Source: Bacteroidetes bacterium GWF2_29_10 (GTDB lineage Bacteria; Bacteroidota; Bacteroidia; Bacteroidales; GWE2-29-8). Taken from it: a stretch of DNA of 40,171 nucleotides. Below the pieces are notes generated by a model. It did not search any database. It saw only the letters and a program-made list of their open reading frames with translations, and was not told the origin of the DNA. The translations under genes were made by a program, and so were the position numbers. Within the stretch, counting starts at the first letter, position 1. Each line of letters starts with the position of its first letter. Location of the stretch: contig MEOD01000046.1 of assembly GCA_001768555.1 (NCBI GenBank), positions 1 through 40,171 on the forward strand, in the 5' to 3' direction. Below, piece after piece: positions 19,401-29,378 of this stretch.

Positions 19401-19647
19401 CATGGTTACAAAGCTTAATTATCAAAACGGAAAGGTTTATATCAATGAAACCCAATACTTCGACAACGTACCCGAAATAGCTTGGAACTTTTACATCGGT
19501 GGCTACCAGCCAGCACAAAAATGGCTTAAAGACCGTAAAGGCAGAGAATTAAACTACGAAGATATCTTACATTATCAAAAAATAATCGTAGCATTGAGTG
19601 AAACCGATAGAATAATGAAAGAAATTGATAAAATTGAAATTGTGTAA
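16420..19647 (+). CDS. single-chain restriction-modification enzyme (N-terminal nuclease-like, N6-adenine methyltransferase, specificity region; type IIG/ISP-like without obvious helicase)
   Basis: APDYILTKKDIPVGFIEAK (PD-(D/E)xK-like), ILDPATGTGTFLAEVL (SAM motif I), VIGNPPYSG (motif IV). Confidence 0.88.
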   Translation: MTIDNYIDNINKRYKLGNATEHTFRGDLQSLIESLVPEVRATNEPKRQKCGAPDYILTKKDIPVGFIEAKDIGDKDLEGSKKSGNKEQFDRYKASLNNLIFTDYMQFYLYREGQLVTKIAIAELSDKGLIKPLPENFLQFTNLIKDFCSTIGQTIKSSKKLAEMMAGKARLLSDVIEKALNSDEVNQENSTLKDQMEAFKQILIHDINPKSFADVYAQTIAYGMFAARYHDPTLPTFSRQEAYELIPKSNPFLKKLFGYIAGLDVDDRIKWIVDDLVNIFLACDVCDILKDYGKGTKMEDPIIHFYETFLSKYDPALRKARGVWYTPQPVVNFIVRAVDDILKTEFDLPQGLADTSKTKIKVDVQGKKVEQEVHKVQILDPATGTGTFLAEVLKHIHKKFEGQQGIWSNYVENHLLPRLNGFELLMASYAMAHLKLDLLLTETGYKPAKNQRLRVFLTNSLEEHHPDTGTLWANWLSTEANEANHIKRDTSVMCVIGNPPYSGESSNKGKWIMDLMDDYKKEPGGKEKLKERNPKWINDDYVKFLRYGQHFIEKNGSGILAFINPHGFLDNPTFRGMRWNLLKTYDKIYILNLHGNSRKSETANDGSIDENVFDIMQGVSINIFVKTGKKKPNELGKVFYYDLLGKREFKNDFLDINKLASVPYKEIIPKKPMYYMIQKDFDIEKAYNKGFSVSDIFPVNSVGIVTARDNFAIHKTKNELNNTIKEFLILDDETARRKFELGKDVRDWQVNFAKKDLHANYPNENKITKINYRPFDFRFTFFTGKSKGFHCYPRTEVMQHFFNKDNIGLVSIRRSRSSNTWNEVFVSKEMISGSTCISSLDINYAFPLYIFRKTRDTSSEPMMLGEDNDTSGIVSEPTFVYKGINYKPNLDHRIVSKIENCLGISFIVEHIKLDNNKFSEIDILDYIYAVLHSPTYREKYKEFLKIDFPRVPYPKDVNTFWQLVKLGGEIRQIHLLESPTVEKYITQYPVDGNNMVTKLNYQNGKVYINETQYFDNVPEIAWNFYIGGYQPAQKWLKDRKGRELNYEDILHYQKIIVALSETDRIMKEIDKIEIV

Positions 19648-19648
19648 A

Positions 19649-20269
19649 ATGAATATTATAAAAAAACTAAAAGAAGACTTTGAATTAGCAATTTTTGAGA
19701 AAGAAATTGATGTTTTAATAGATTATGCAAATATTGCTATTGAAGAAATTTTTAGCAATGAAATAATGAAAAATATTCCTATCGTTAAAACAATTTATTC
19801 ATTTGTTAAAATAAATATTGCTATAAGGGAAAGATCTTTTATTAGAAAACTTTTTGTTTTTCTTAAATCTCTACATGAAGAAAATATTAATATAGAAAGT
19901 TTAAATAAGTTTAAAAAGAAATTTGAGGAAAATCCAAAATTTAAAGAAAAAGTATTAGAAAACATTCTGGTATTAAATGAAAGATTCTATGAATATGAGA
20001 AATCAGCTATTTTAGGAAAACTTTTTAGTTCGTTAATTAAAGAAGATATAAGTTTTAATAGATATTTAGAAATGTGTTCTGTTTTGGATTCGATACATCC
20101 AATAGCGTTAAAAGCACTTGAAAAACAGATTAATAATGATAGTATAACAGATGATGAAAAAGCTATGCTGATTTCATCAGGCTTAACAAAAGAGGATGGT
20201 TATGTAGAAACTGATTATAAAATTAATACATTAGGAAATGATTTTTTTAATTTTGGGATAAAAAAATAA
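19649..20269 (+). CDS. hypothetical protein coupled to the RM gene
   Basis: ATG at 19649 lies 1 nt after the RM stop; Lys/Glu/Ile-rich helical protein, no family recognised. Confidence 0.65.
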   Translation: MNIIKKLKEDFELAIFEKEIDVLIDYANIAIEEIFSNEIMKNIPIVKTIYSFVKINIAIRERSFIRKLFVFLKSLHEENINIESLNKFKKKFEENPKFKEKVLENILVLNERFYEYEKSAILGKLFSSLIKEDISFNRYLEMCSVLDSIHPIALKALEKQINNDSITDDEKAMLISSGLTKEDGYVETDYKINTLGNDFFNFGIKK

Positions 20270-20378
20270 CTTATTTTAATACATAACAATTTCATGGATA
20301 CTAAAAACAAGACAAGTCTATAGTCTCTGGCAAATAATAAAAAAGCCAATCATTTTTTTATTGAAATAAAAAAATGAA

Positions 20379-20386
20379 TATCTTTG
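20379..20386 (+). promoter_or_regulatory. Bacteroidetes -7 element TAnnTTTG
   Basis: TATCTTTG upstream of gcvP. Confidence 0.45.
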
Positions 20387-20434
20387 CTTTTAGAAAAAAT
20401 AACTGATTGTCAAATTAATTAATTTATATAAGCC

Positions 20435-23317
20435 ATGAATTTAGTTCAAAATTTTGCTACACGCCACAATGGACCAAGGCAAAAAGACATTGAGAAAATG
20501 CTCAAGACAATAGGAAATTCTTCATTAGATGCACTTATTGATGAAACAATTCCTTCAAAAATAAGATTAAAAGAAGATGTTGCCATTGAAAAAGAAGGGG
20601 TGTGTGAATCTCGTTATTTAAAACATTTAAAAAAAATTGCCTCTAAAAATAAAATTTACAAAACATATATAGGGTTAGGGTATTATAATACTATTGTGCC
20701 TTCTGTTGTATTAAGAAATATATTGGAAAATCCAGGATGGTATACTTCATATACTCCTTACCAAGCAGAAATTTCTCAAGGACGATTAGAAGCTTTATTG
20801 AATTATCAAACAATGGTTTCTGACTTAACAGGCTTGCCTGTTGCAAATAGTTCTTTGCTAGATGAAGCAACAGCAGGAGCAGAAGCGATGATAATGATGT
20901 TTAATTCAAGAAGCCGTGATTCGGTTAAAAGAGGAGCAAATACATGTTTTGTTTCTAATGAAATGTTTCCTCAAACAATTGATGTATTGAAAACTCGTTC
21001 TAATCCTCTTGGAATGGAATTAGTTATAGGAGACTTTAGAAATGCATCTTTAGATGATTCGTTTTTTGGAGCTATAATTCAATATCCAGTTGCAAATGGA
21101 GAAGTTTATGATTATGCAGATTTTGTAAAGTCAGCACATGAAAAAGGATTACTTGTTAGTGTAGGTGCGGATATTTTAAGCTTAGCACTTTTAACTCCTC
21201 CAGGAGAATGGGGTGCCGATATAGTATTTGGTTCTACTCAAAGAATGGGAGTTCCTATGGGATTTGGAGGTCCTTCTGCTGGATATTTTGCAACAAAAGA
21301 TGAGTACAAAAGAATGATGCCAGGTAGAATAATCGGCGTTACTGTGGATGCAAATGGAAATAGAGCAGTTAGAATGGCATTACAAACAAGAGAACAACAT
21401 ATTAAAAGAGAAAGAGCAACGTCAAATATATGTACTGCACAAGCTCTGTTAGCTATTATGTCTAGTTTTTATGCAGCTTACCATGGGCCAGAAGGATTAA
21501 AAATGATAGCTTCAAGAATTAATATATTTACTTCTTTATTATCAAAAGAATTAGTTCGTTTAGGTTACATCGTAAATAACAAAAATTTCTTTGATACAAT
21601 AAATGTAACTCTTCCTGCAAGTACCGATGTTAGTAAAGTCAACGCTTTAGGCTTGAGAAATGAAATTAACTTTAGAATAGTTGATGAGAAAACAATAGGT
21701 ATTAGTTTAGATGAAACAGTTACTATCTGTGACTTAAATGAAATAGCAAAAACATTAGCTGAAGCTGTAAATAATAAGGCAAATGAGATAACAATGAATA
21801 TGATGTCAAGTGCTAACATAGAGATTCCTTCTTTTGCAAAAAGAACATCTAAGTATTTGACTCATCCTGTTTTCAACATGTATCATTCAGAAACAGAAAT
21901 GATGAGATATATGAAAAAACTTGAAAGAAGAGATATATCTCTTAATCATTCAATGATACCTCTTGGTTCTTGTACAATGAAATTAAATGCTGCAACAGAG
22001 TTATTGCATCTAAGTTGGCCAGAATTTGGAAATATACATCCATTCGTCCCAAGTGAACAAGCAGAAGGATACCTTGAATTGATACATAATTTGGAAGATA
22101 TGTTGGCTAAAATCACTGGATTTGCTGCAACTTCTTTACAACCAAATTCAGGAGCAGCAGGAGAATATGCTGGATTAATGGTAATCAGACAATATCATAT
22201 AAATAACGGTAATGCACACAGAAATGTAGTGCTTATTCCTGCATCAGCTCATGGAACTAATCCTGCAAGTGCTGCTATGGCAGGGATGAAAGTTGTTGTT
22301 GTTAAATGTGATGATAATGGAAATATTGACATGAATGATTTGCAAGAAAAAGCTATAACACACAAAGATGATTTGTCTTGCTTAATGGTAACTTATCCTT
22401 CCACTCATGGAGTATTTGAAGACAATATACTTGATGTTACAAGAATAATTCATGAAAATGGAGGACAAGTGTATATGGACGGAGCAAACATGAACGCACA
22501 AGTAGGCTTAACTAATCCAGGATTTATTGGAGCTGACGTTTGTCACTTAAATTTACATAAAACATTTGCTATTCCTCATGGTGGTGGTGGACCTGGACAA
22601 GGACCTATATGTGTTGCAAAACATCTCGTTCCTTTTCTTCCTTCACATCCTGTTGTAAAAATAGGAGGAGAGAAATCAATACATGCTGTTGCTGCTTCTC
22701 CTTATGGTAGTGCATCAATATTACCTATCTCTTATGCATACATAAAAATGATGGGAATTGATGGATTAAAAGATGCTACAAAAATAGCAATTTTAAATGC
22801 CAATTATATTGCAGAAAGATTGAAACCTTATTATAAAATATTATACACAGGAAATAAAGGTCATGTTGCTCATGAGCTTATTCTTGATTGTAATGAGTTT
22901 AAAAGAACGGCAGACGTAGAAGCTATTGATATGGCTAAAAGATTAATGGATTACGGTTTCCATGCTCCTACAGTTGCATTTCCTGTTCATGGAACATTGA
23001 TGGTTGAGCCTACAGAAAGTGAAACAATTGAAGAGCTTGATAGATTTTGTGACGCAATGATAGCTATTAGAGCAGAAATCAAAGTTATTGAAGACGGAAA
23101 GGCTGATAAAAAGAATAACCTATTGAAAAATGCACCTCACACTGTTAATGTGTTAACAGCTGAAGAATGGACACTACCTTATTCCAGAAAAGAAGCTGCA
23201 TTTCCTTTAGAATGGATTAAAGAAAACAAGTTCTGGCCATTTGTAGGACGCGTTGATGATGCTTATGGAGATAGAAATCTTGTTTGCACTTGTGAACCAA
23301 TTGAAAACTACATGTAA
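20435..23317 (+). CDS. gcvP: glycine dehydrogenase (aminomethyl-transferring), P protein
   Basis: 960 aa; [85 protein letters not shown]. Confidence 0.97.
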   Translation: MNLVQNFATRHNGPRQKDIEKMLKTIGNSSLDALIDETIPSKIRLKEDVAIEKEGVCESRYLKHLKKIASKNKIYKTYIGLGYYNTIVPSVVLRNILENPGWYTSYTPYQAEISQGRLEALLNYQTMVSDLTGLPVANSSLLDEATAGAEAMIMMFNSRSRDSVKRGANTCFVSNEMFPQTIDVLKTRSNPLGMELVIGDFRNASLDDSFFGAIIQYPVANGEVYDYADFVKSAHEKGLLVSVGADILSLALLTPPGEWGADIVFGSTQRMGVPMGFGGPSAGYFATKDEYKRMMPGRIIGVTVDANGNRAVRMALQTREQHIKRERATSNICTAQALLAIMSSFYAAYHGPEGLKMIASRINIFTSLLSKELVRLGYIVNNKNFFDTINVTLPASTDVSKVNALGLRNEINFRIVDEKTIGISLDETVTICDLNEIAKTLAEAVNNKANEITMNMMSSANIEIPSFAKRTSKYLTHPVFNMYHSETEMMRYMKKLERRDISLNHSMIPLGSCTMKLNAATELLHLSWPEFGNIHPFVPSEQAEGYLELIHNLEDMLAKITGFAATSLQPNSGAAGEYAGLMVIRQYHINNGNAHRNVVLIPASAHGTNPASAAMAGMKVVVVKCDDNGNIDMNDLQEKAITHKDDLSCLMVTYPSTHGVFEDNILDVTRIIHENGGQVYMDGANMNAQVGLTNPGFIGADVCHLNLHKTFAIPHGGGGPGQGPICVAKHLVPFLPSHPVVKIGGEKSIHAVAASPYGSASILPISYAYIKMMGIDGLKDATKIAILNANYIAERLKPYYKILYTGNKGHVAHELILDCNEFKRTADVEAIDMAKRLMDYGFHAPTVAFPVHGTLMVEPTESETIEELDRFCDAMIAIRAEIKVIEDGKADKKNNLLKNAPHTVNVLTAEEWTLPYSRKEAAFPLEWIKENKFWPFVGRVDDAYGDRNLVCTCEPIENYM

Positions 23318-23334
23318 TTAATTCTATATGATAA

Positions 23335-23370
23335 AAAAAGGCTGATAAAATTTGTTTTATCAGCCTTTTT
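23335..23370. terminator. bidirectional terminator between convergent genes
   Basis: AAAAAGGCTGATAAAA-TTTG-TTTTATCAGCCTTTTT. Confidence 0.92.
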
Positions 23371-23400
23371 TTATTAGGATAATTATTATATTTCAGAGAA

Positions 23401-24606
23401 TTATTTCATAACTTTCTTATAACAAAGCATTATTCTTTTGAATGTACGCTCAATATCATGATCTAAACCTACAGAGAATCGAACCATTCCTTCAGACATT
23501 CCCATTTCTTTTTGCAACTCTTCAGGAACTTCAGAAGAAGTACTTGAACCTGGACAGCTAAATAAAGTCTTATAGAAACCTAAACTAACGGCAAGATAAC
23601 CTACTTTTTCATCTTGCATAAGTTCCATAAATTGTTGAGCCTTTGCTTGTGTTACTAAATTAATAGCAATCATTCCTCCATATCCCATTGATTTATCCAT
23701 CATTTTTGTCATTAATCCATTATCTTTATGGCTTTTTAATCCAGGGTACTTAACATCAACTTTTTCTTTTTCAAGATTCTCAGCTAAATACATTGCGTTT
23801 TTACTGTGTTGTTGCATTCGTATATGCAAAGTGTGCATATTTTTAAGTATACTTGATGCTCTTAAAGGATCTAGAACAGGACCAAGTAACATTGCTGTTC
23901 CATCATTAACACTAATCAAAGCATTGATAAATTCTTCAGAAGCACAAATTGCACCAGCAACGCAATCATTAGTTCCATTAATGAATTTAGTCATACTATA
24001 AACAACAATATGAGCCCCTAATTTTTTAGGAGATATTATCATAGGGGTGAAAGTGTTATCAACCACTAATTTAATATTATTTTTGTCTGCAATCAAAGCC
24101 AGTTTTTTTATATCTGCAACCTGTAATAAAGGATTGTTAAGAGTTTCGGTGTAAATAACTTTTGTATTTGGTTTTATTGCTGCTTTTACTTTTTCTTCAT
24201 TTGTTGTATCAACAAAAGTAACATCAATGTTAAATTTAGGCAGATAGTTTTTAAGAAATGCGAATGTTCCTCCATATATTGTCATAGCTGCAATAATATG
24301 ATCACCAGAATTGCACAACTGAAGTAATGTGCATGTTATAGCAGCCATTCCAGAGCCAGTAACCCAAGCGGCTTCTGTCCCTTCCATCTTAGCTAACGCA
24401 TTGGAAAGATTTTTAGCTGAAGGATTCCAATGTCTTGAGTATAAATAGCAACCTTCTGTTTTTCCCTCAAATGTTTCAGACATTGTTTTTGCATGTAGAA
24501 ATGTGTATGTAGCTGAGTCTGTAATAGATGGATTAACACCACCAAATTCTCCGAAAACTAATATATCCTGAATTTCGCTTGCAGGATCAAAATTTTTATT
24601 GCTCAT
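23401..24606 (-). CDS. Cys/Met metabolism PLP enzyme (methionine gamma-lyase-like)
   Basis: YSRHWNPSAKNLSNALAKMEGTEAAWVTGSGMAAI, KLVVDNTFTPMIISP, VYSMTKFINGTNDCVAGA. Confidence 0.88.
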   Translation of the reverse strand: MSNKNFDPASEIQDILVFGEFGGVNPSITDSATYTFLHAKTMSETFEGKTEGCYLYSRHWNPSAKNLSNALAKMEGTEAAWVTGSGMAAITCTLLQLCNSGDHIIAAMTIYGGTFAFLKNYLPKFNIDVTFVDTTNEEKVKAAIKPNTKVIYTETLNNPLLQVADIKKLALIADKNNIKLVVDNTFTPMIISPKKLGAHIVVYSMTKFINGTNDCVAGAICASEEFINALISVNDGTAMLLGPVLDPLRASSILKNMHTLHIRMQQHSKNAMYLAENLEKEKVDVKYPGLKSHKDNGLMTKMMDKSMGYGGMIAINLVTQAKAQQFMELMQDEKVGYLAVSLGFYKTLFSCPGSSTSSEVPEELQKEMGMSEGMVRFSVGLDHDIERTFKRIMLCYKKVMK

Positions 24607-24639
24607 AATGTATGTTTTTTTTGGTTAATTACTTATTTA

Positions 24640-26115
24640 TTAATATGCTTTAGCAAATACAACTCTTCTAGAAGATGGTTTCCCTGTTAATATACAAAGA
24701 CCATTTTCTTCTTTGCAATCAAGAGGGATACATCGAATAGTTGCTTTAGTTAATTCTTTTATTTTTTGTTCGGTTTCATCTGTTCCATCCCAATGAGCAT
24801 AAACAAAACCTCCTTTATTTTCAATTATATCCACAAATTCATCCCATGTATTAGCATGAAAAGTATTATTTTCTCTAAAGTCTAAAGCTTTTTGATAAAG
24901 ATTTGCTTGAATATTTTCAAGAAGGTTTAACACTTTATTTGCTATATCATCTTGTTGGTAAGTAGCTTTCTCTAAAGTGTCTCTACGTGCTATTTCTAAT
25001 GTATTATTTTGAATATCTCTAGGTCCTATTGCAATTCTAAGAGGAATTCCTTTTAACTCGTATTCTGCAAACTTCCATCCTGGTTTTTGAGATTCATCAT
25101 TATCATATTTTACAGATATTCCTTTTTTCTCTAAAGATTGCTTAATTTCTTTAACTTTTAAATTAATTGTTTCAAGCTCTGCTTCTGTTTTATGTATAGG
25201 AATAATTACAACTTGTATAGGTGCTAGTTTTGGCGGAACAACAAAGCCTTTATCATCAGAATGTGCCATAATTAAAGCTCCCATTAACCTTGTAGAGACA
25301 CCCCAAGAAGAAGCCCATACATAATCTGACTTTCCTTCTTTATTAGTAAATTTAACATCAAATGCTTTTGCAAAGTTTTGGCCTAAGAAATGAGAAGTAC
25401 CCGCTTGCAAAGCCTTTCCGTCCTGCATTAAAGCTTCAATACAATATGTTTCTTCTGCTCCAGCAAAACGTTCATTAGGAGTTTTAATTCCTCTTAATAC
25501 AGGTATTGCCATGAACTTTTCAGCAAATTCAGTGTAAACATTTAGCATTTTTTCAGTTTCTTCAATAGCTTCATCTCTAGTTGCATGAGCTGTATGCCCT
25601 TCTTGCCATAAAAATTCAGTTGTCCTAAGAAATAATCGAGTTCTCATTTCCCATCTTACAACATTTGCCCATTGGTTAATTAATATTGGTAAATCTCGGT
25701 ATGATTGAATCCAATTTCTGTAAGTATCCCATATAATTGTTTCAGAAGTAGGACGAACAATAAGTTCTTCTTCAAGTTTTGCCGTTTCATCAACAACAAC
25801 ACCTGAACCATCTTCTGCATTTTTTAATCTGTAATGAGTAACAACTGCACATTCTTTGGCAAAACCTTCAACATGAGATGCTTCTTTGCTAAAGAAAGAT
25901 TTTGGAATAAATAAAGGAAAATAAGCATTTACATGTCCTGTATCTTTAAACATTTTATCTAATGCAGCTTGCATCTTTTCCCATACAGCAAAGCCATTAG
26001 GTTTAATAACCATACATCCTCGAACGGGAGAATTTTCTGCTAACCCAGCCTTTTTTATTATATCATTGTACCACTGTGAATAGTTTTCTGCTCTTGAAAT
26101 TATTTCTTTACTCAT
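24640..26115 (-). CDS. proS: prolyl-tRNA synthetase
   Basis: 491 aa; [74 protein letters not shown]. Confidence 0.96.
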   Translation of the reverse strand: MSKEIISRAENYSQWYNDIIKKAGLAENSPVRGCMVIKPNGFAVWEKMQAALDKMFKDTGHVNAYFPLFIPKSFFSKEASHVEGFAKECAVVTHYRLKNAEDGSGVVVDETAKLEEELIVRPTSETIIWDTYRNWIQSYRDLPILINQWANVVRWEMRTRLFLRTTEFLWQEGHTAHATRDEAIEETEKMLNVYTEFAEKFMAIPVLRGIKTPNERFAGAEETYCIEALMQDGKALQAGTSHFLGQNFAKAFDVKFTNKEGKSDYVWASSWGVSTRLMGALIMAHSDDKGFVVPPKLAPIQVVIIPIHKTEAELETINLKVKEIKQSLEKKGISVKYDNDESQKPGWKFAEYELKGIPLRIAIGPRDIQNNTLEIARRDTLEKATYQQDDIANKVLNLLENIQANLYQKALDFRENNTFHANTWDEFVDIIENKGGFVYAHWDGTDETEQKIKELTKATIRCIPLDCKEENGLCILTGKPSSRRVVFAKAY

Positions 26116-26203
26116 AAATTTACTTTAATGGTATAAAATTTGTAACTATAATTCATAATCGTGGCAAATTTAATAATTTAAAATATTATTGGAGGGTAAA
26201 AAA

Positions 26204-27895
26204 ATGAATAATTATTATAAACTTACAATTTTAGCAATAACAATAACTTTTATTGCTTTAGGTTGTTCTACAACAACAAACATAACAAGCAAACAATATG
26301 ATGATGTATACTACTCTCCATCAAAAGATAATAAAGAGATAGATAACATTAATATTGCAAAAGAAACAACACCTATTGTTTCTAAAAATATTAATAATGA
26401 GAATAATTACACGGAAAGTGATAATAATGATAATAATAATTACAATCCAGATAATTACTCTAATTTAACAGAAAGATATTTAAATCAAGAAAACAATAAC
26501 GCTTCTGAAAATGAAAATATTCAAAATAATAATTTGCCAGATGACAATGAATATAATTATTCTGATAATGGAAGTAGCCAAAATATAACAAATAATTATT
26601 ATAATTATGACGATTATTATGATTATGCTTACACTTCAAGAATACGAAGATTCTATAATCCTAGTTTATCTTATGGCTATTATGATAATTACTATACAAA
26701 TAGATACTTTTATGATTATGATCCATTCAATTGGGGAGTAAGTATTTATTCTGGATATAATTGGTGGTTACCTAGTTTTTATTTATCATATAGTCCTTTC
26801 CATTCTTATAATTACGGGTTTGGCTATTATGACAATTGGTATATAAATCCATTTTATTATTCTAACTATTATAATCCTTATTATCAAGGGTTTTATCACA
26901 ATTACCACCACGAAAATTACTACAATAATTCATCTGACAATTGCTATTATAATTCTTATGATAAAAACTCATATTATGGAAGTAGAAATTACAGTTCATT
27001 ATCAAATGGGTCTTCAAAGGAAGACTTTCATAGCAGGTTTCAACGCTCTGTTGCAACATCATCAAGTAAAACTATAATAGGTAATGATGTAAATAATTCA
27101 GGAACATCAAACACAAATTTTAATAAACCATTAAAACAAACATCTTTTGACAGAACAAATGATTATAAAACTATTAGTAATGGTAATGCCCCTACAAACA
27201 TGAATATTAATCCTAATAACAATCAAAATAAAATTACTACAACAAATGATTCTAAATTAAACAAAAATAAGTTTAATATAGAAAACAAGTCAATGCAAAA
27301 TGAGGTAAAAACAATAAATGGTAATGCTTTCAATGACAATAAAATAAATTCTATAAATAAAGATTTTCAAAAAACAGATAAAACCTCTACAAACAAAATA
27401 GATATTGACAATTACAACTTTTCAAATAAACAAGAAAACATAAACAATACAAATAATAACGAGAAAGATAAATTCAATAAAATTCAAGATAAATACAATT
27501 CTAAATACAATAATAATAAAACAACAACAAACTATAATCAAAATAATAGTAATAGAATTAACGAAAATGTAAATAAATCAGAAATTAAGACATATACTTC
27601 ACCAGCACATAATAACAAAAAATCAAATGACACATATACTAGTCCTAAATATAACCAAAATATAAACCAGGAACGTAATAATGCTCCAACAAAAATAAAC
27701 AATAATCAACAAAAAGATGATGTTAGAACTTATAGTAACCCAAACAATAATAATACTATAAGACAAAGCGCTCCTTCTAGAAACAATAATACAAATACTT
27801 ATAATAATAGCAATAATTCGGTAAGACAAAGCGCTCCTTCTAGAAGTAACAACACAAGCAATAATAGCTCTGGAACAAATAATAGAAGAAGATAA
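26204..27895 (+). CDS. Asn/Tyr-rich low-complexity lipoprotein
   Basis: Lipobox-like MNNYYKLTILAITITFIALGCSTTT; long N/Y/S-rich tract. The ATG at 26204 follows a GGAGG; the 26189 start in the track (TTG) overlaps that RBS. Confidence 0.75.
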   Translation: MNNYYKLTILAITITFIALGCSTTTNITSKQYDDVYYSPSKDNKEIDNINIAKETTPIVSKNINNENNYTESDNNDNNNYNPDNYSNLTERYLNQENNNASENENIQNNNLPDDNEYNYSDNGSSQNITNNYYNYDDYYDYAYTSRIRRFYNPSLSYGYYDNYYTNRYFYDYDPFNWGVSIYSGYNWWLPSFYLSYSPFHSYNYGFGYYDNWYINPFYYSNYYNPYYQGFYHNYHHENYYNNSSDNCYYNSYDKNSYYGSRNYSSLSNGSSKEDFHSRFQRSVATSSSKTIIGNDVNNSGTSNTNFNKPLKQTSFDRTNDYKTISNGNAPTNMNINPNNNQNKITTTNDSKLNKNKFNIENKSMQNEVKTINGNAFNDNKINSINKDFQKTDKTSTNKIDIDNYNFSNKQENINNTNNNEKDKFNKIQDKYNSKYNNNKTTTNYNQNNSNRINENVNKSEIKTYTSPAHNNKKSNDTYTSPKYNQNINQERNNAPTKINNNQQKDDVRTYSNPNNNNTIRQSAPSRNNNTNTYNNSNNSVRQSAPSRSNNTSNNSSGTNNRRR

Positions 27896-27920
27896 TTTAA
27901 ATTAAAAAAAACAATAAAAA

Positions 27921-29363
27921 ATGAAAAATTTATATTTAATATTATGCATAATACTTACTAGCTTTGTAATGAAAGCTCAGACAAGTGTTGACGCATTGCG
28001 ATATTCGCAAAAAAAAATAGCAGGTACCGCAAAATATGTATCTATGGGAGGTGCTTTTAGTGCTTTGGGTGCTGACATTTCTTGCTTAACTACAAATCCA
28101 GCAGGATTAGGTGTTTACAGAAGTTCTGAATTTACAATAACTCCATCTTTCTATATGTCTGACGCTATGTCAGAATATCAAAATTTAAAATATAGTGACG
28201 TAAAATATAATTTCAATTTTGGTAATATAGGGCTTGTTTTTAATAATAAAATACCAGATAGACTTGAGGCAAACAAGTGGAAATCTGTATCTTTTGGTTT
28301 TGGATATAATAAATTAAATAATTTTAATGAAAGAATTATAACAGAAGGATATAATAATAGCTCCTCAATTCTTGATGAATGGCAATTAAGAGCTAACGGC
28401 TCTAATGCTGAAGACCTATCTCCTTTCGATACTCAACTTGCTTATGATACTTGGTTAATAGACACTCTTGGTAGCAATACTAATTATACAACAGCAATGA
28501 ATTCGTATGGTCAATTGCAAAGAAAATCCTTAACAGCAAAAGGAGGTATAAGTCAGTTTAATTTTAGTTTTGGAGCAAACTATGATGATAGAATATATCT
28601 TGGTGCAGGAGTAGGTTTTACTTCTCTTAGGTATGTAGAAGATGGGATATATGTGGAAGATGATGTTAAAGATGCAATATATGATTTTAAATCATTAAAA
28701 GTTGAAGATTATCTAAAAACTACAGGTGCTGGTATTGATTTCAAAGTAGGAGTTATATATAGAGCTCAAGATTGGCTAAGGTTAAGCGCAGCATTTCATA
28801 CCCCAACTTTTTATGCAATGGAAGATGAATATAATCGTACAATATCATCATCTTTTGATAATGGAGATGGATATGAAGCTAGTTCTCCATCAGGTAATTT
28901 CGAATATGCAATGACTACACCTTTTAAAGCTATTGGAGGAATGGCTTTTGTAATTAATAAAATTGCTATTATTAGTACAGAATATGAGTATTCTGATGTT
29001 TCTGAAACAAGGTTTAGAGAAGATAACACCGATTACTTTGATGTGAACAATTCTATTAAAAGAAGCTATGATTCTCAACATAATTTACGTTGTGGTACAG
29101 AAATTAACTTAAATCCAATTAGTTTACGTTTAGGTTTTGCTTATTCTACCTCCCCTTACAAAACTAATATTTTAAATAATGGAGAAACATTTGTTTACTC
29201 AGCAGGTATAGGATATAGAGAGAAAAACTTTTTTATAGATCTTGCTTACCAATTGTATAATAAAACAGAAAAATATTATCTGTATAACGAAAATCTTGCT
29301 CCTCCTTTTGAAACAAAATACACAAATTCTTTAATAGCTTTTACTTTTGGATATAAGTTTTAA
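27921..29363 (+). CDS. outer-membrane FadL/OmpP1-like protein
   Basis: Signal peptide, GTAKYVSMGGAFSALGADISCLTTNPAGLGVYRSSEFTITPSF, terminal aromatic beta-barrel end AFTFGYKF. Confidence 0.83.
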   Translation: MKNLYLILCIILTSFVMKAQTSVDALRYSQKKIAGTAKYVSMGGAFSALGADISCLTTNPAGLGVYRSSEFTITPSFYMSDAMSEYQNLKYSDVKYNFNFGNIGLVFNNKIPDRLEANKWKSVSFGFGYNKLNNFNERIITEGYNNSSSILDEWQLRANGSNAEDLSPFDTQLAYDTWLIDTLGSNTNYTTAMNSYGQLQRKSLTAKGGISQFNFSFGANYDDRIYLGAGVGFTSLRYVEDGIYVEDDVKDAIYDFKSLKVEDYLKTTGAGIDFKVGVIYRAQDWLRLSAAFHTPTFYAMEDEYNRTISSSFDNGDGYEASSPSGNFEYAMTTPFKAIGGMAFVINKIAIISTEYEYSDVSETRFREDNTDYFDVNNSIKRSYDSQHNLRCGTEINLNPISLRLGFAYSTSPYKTNILNNGETFVYSAGIGYREKNFFIDLAYQLYNKTEKYYLYNENLAPPFETKYTNSLIAFTFGYKF

Positions 29364-29378
29364 TAAAGCACAGGTTTA

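Noticed and set aside
16420-19647. RM gene as BREX PglX or the methylase of a multi-gene type I system
   Set aside because: No pglZ, brxC, hsdS or hsdR neighbours; nuclease-like and methylase motifs are in the same chain.
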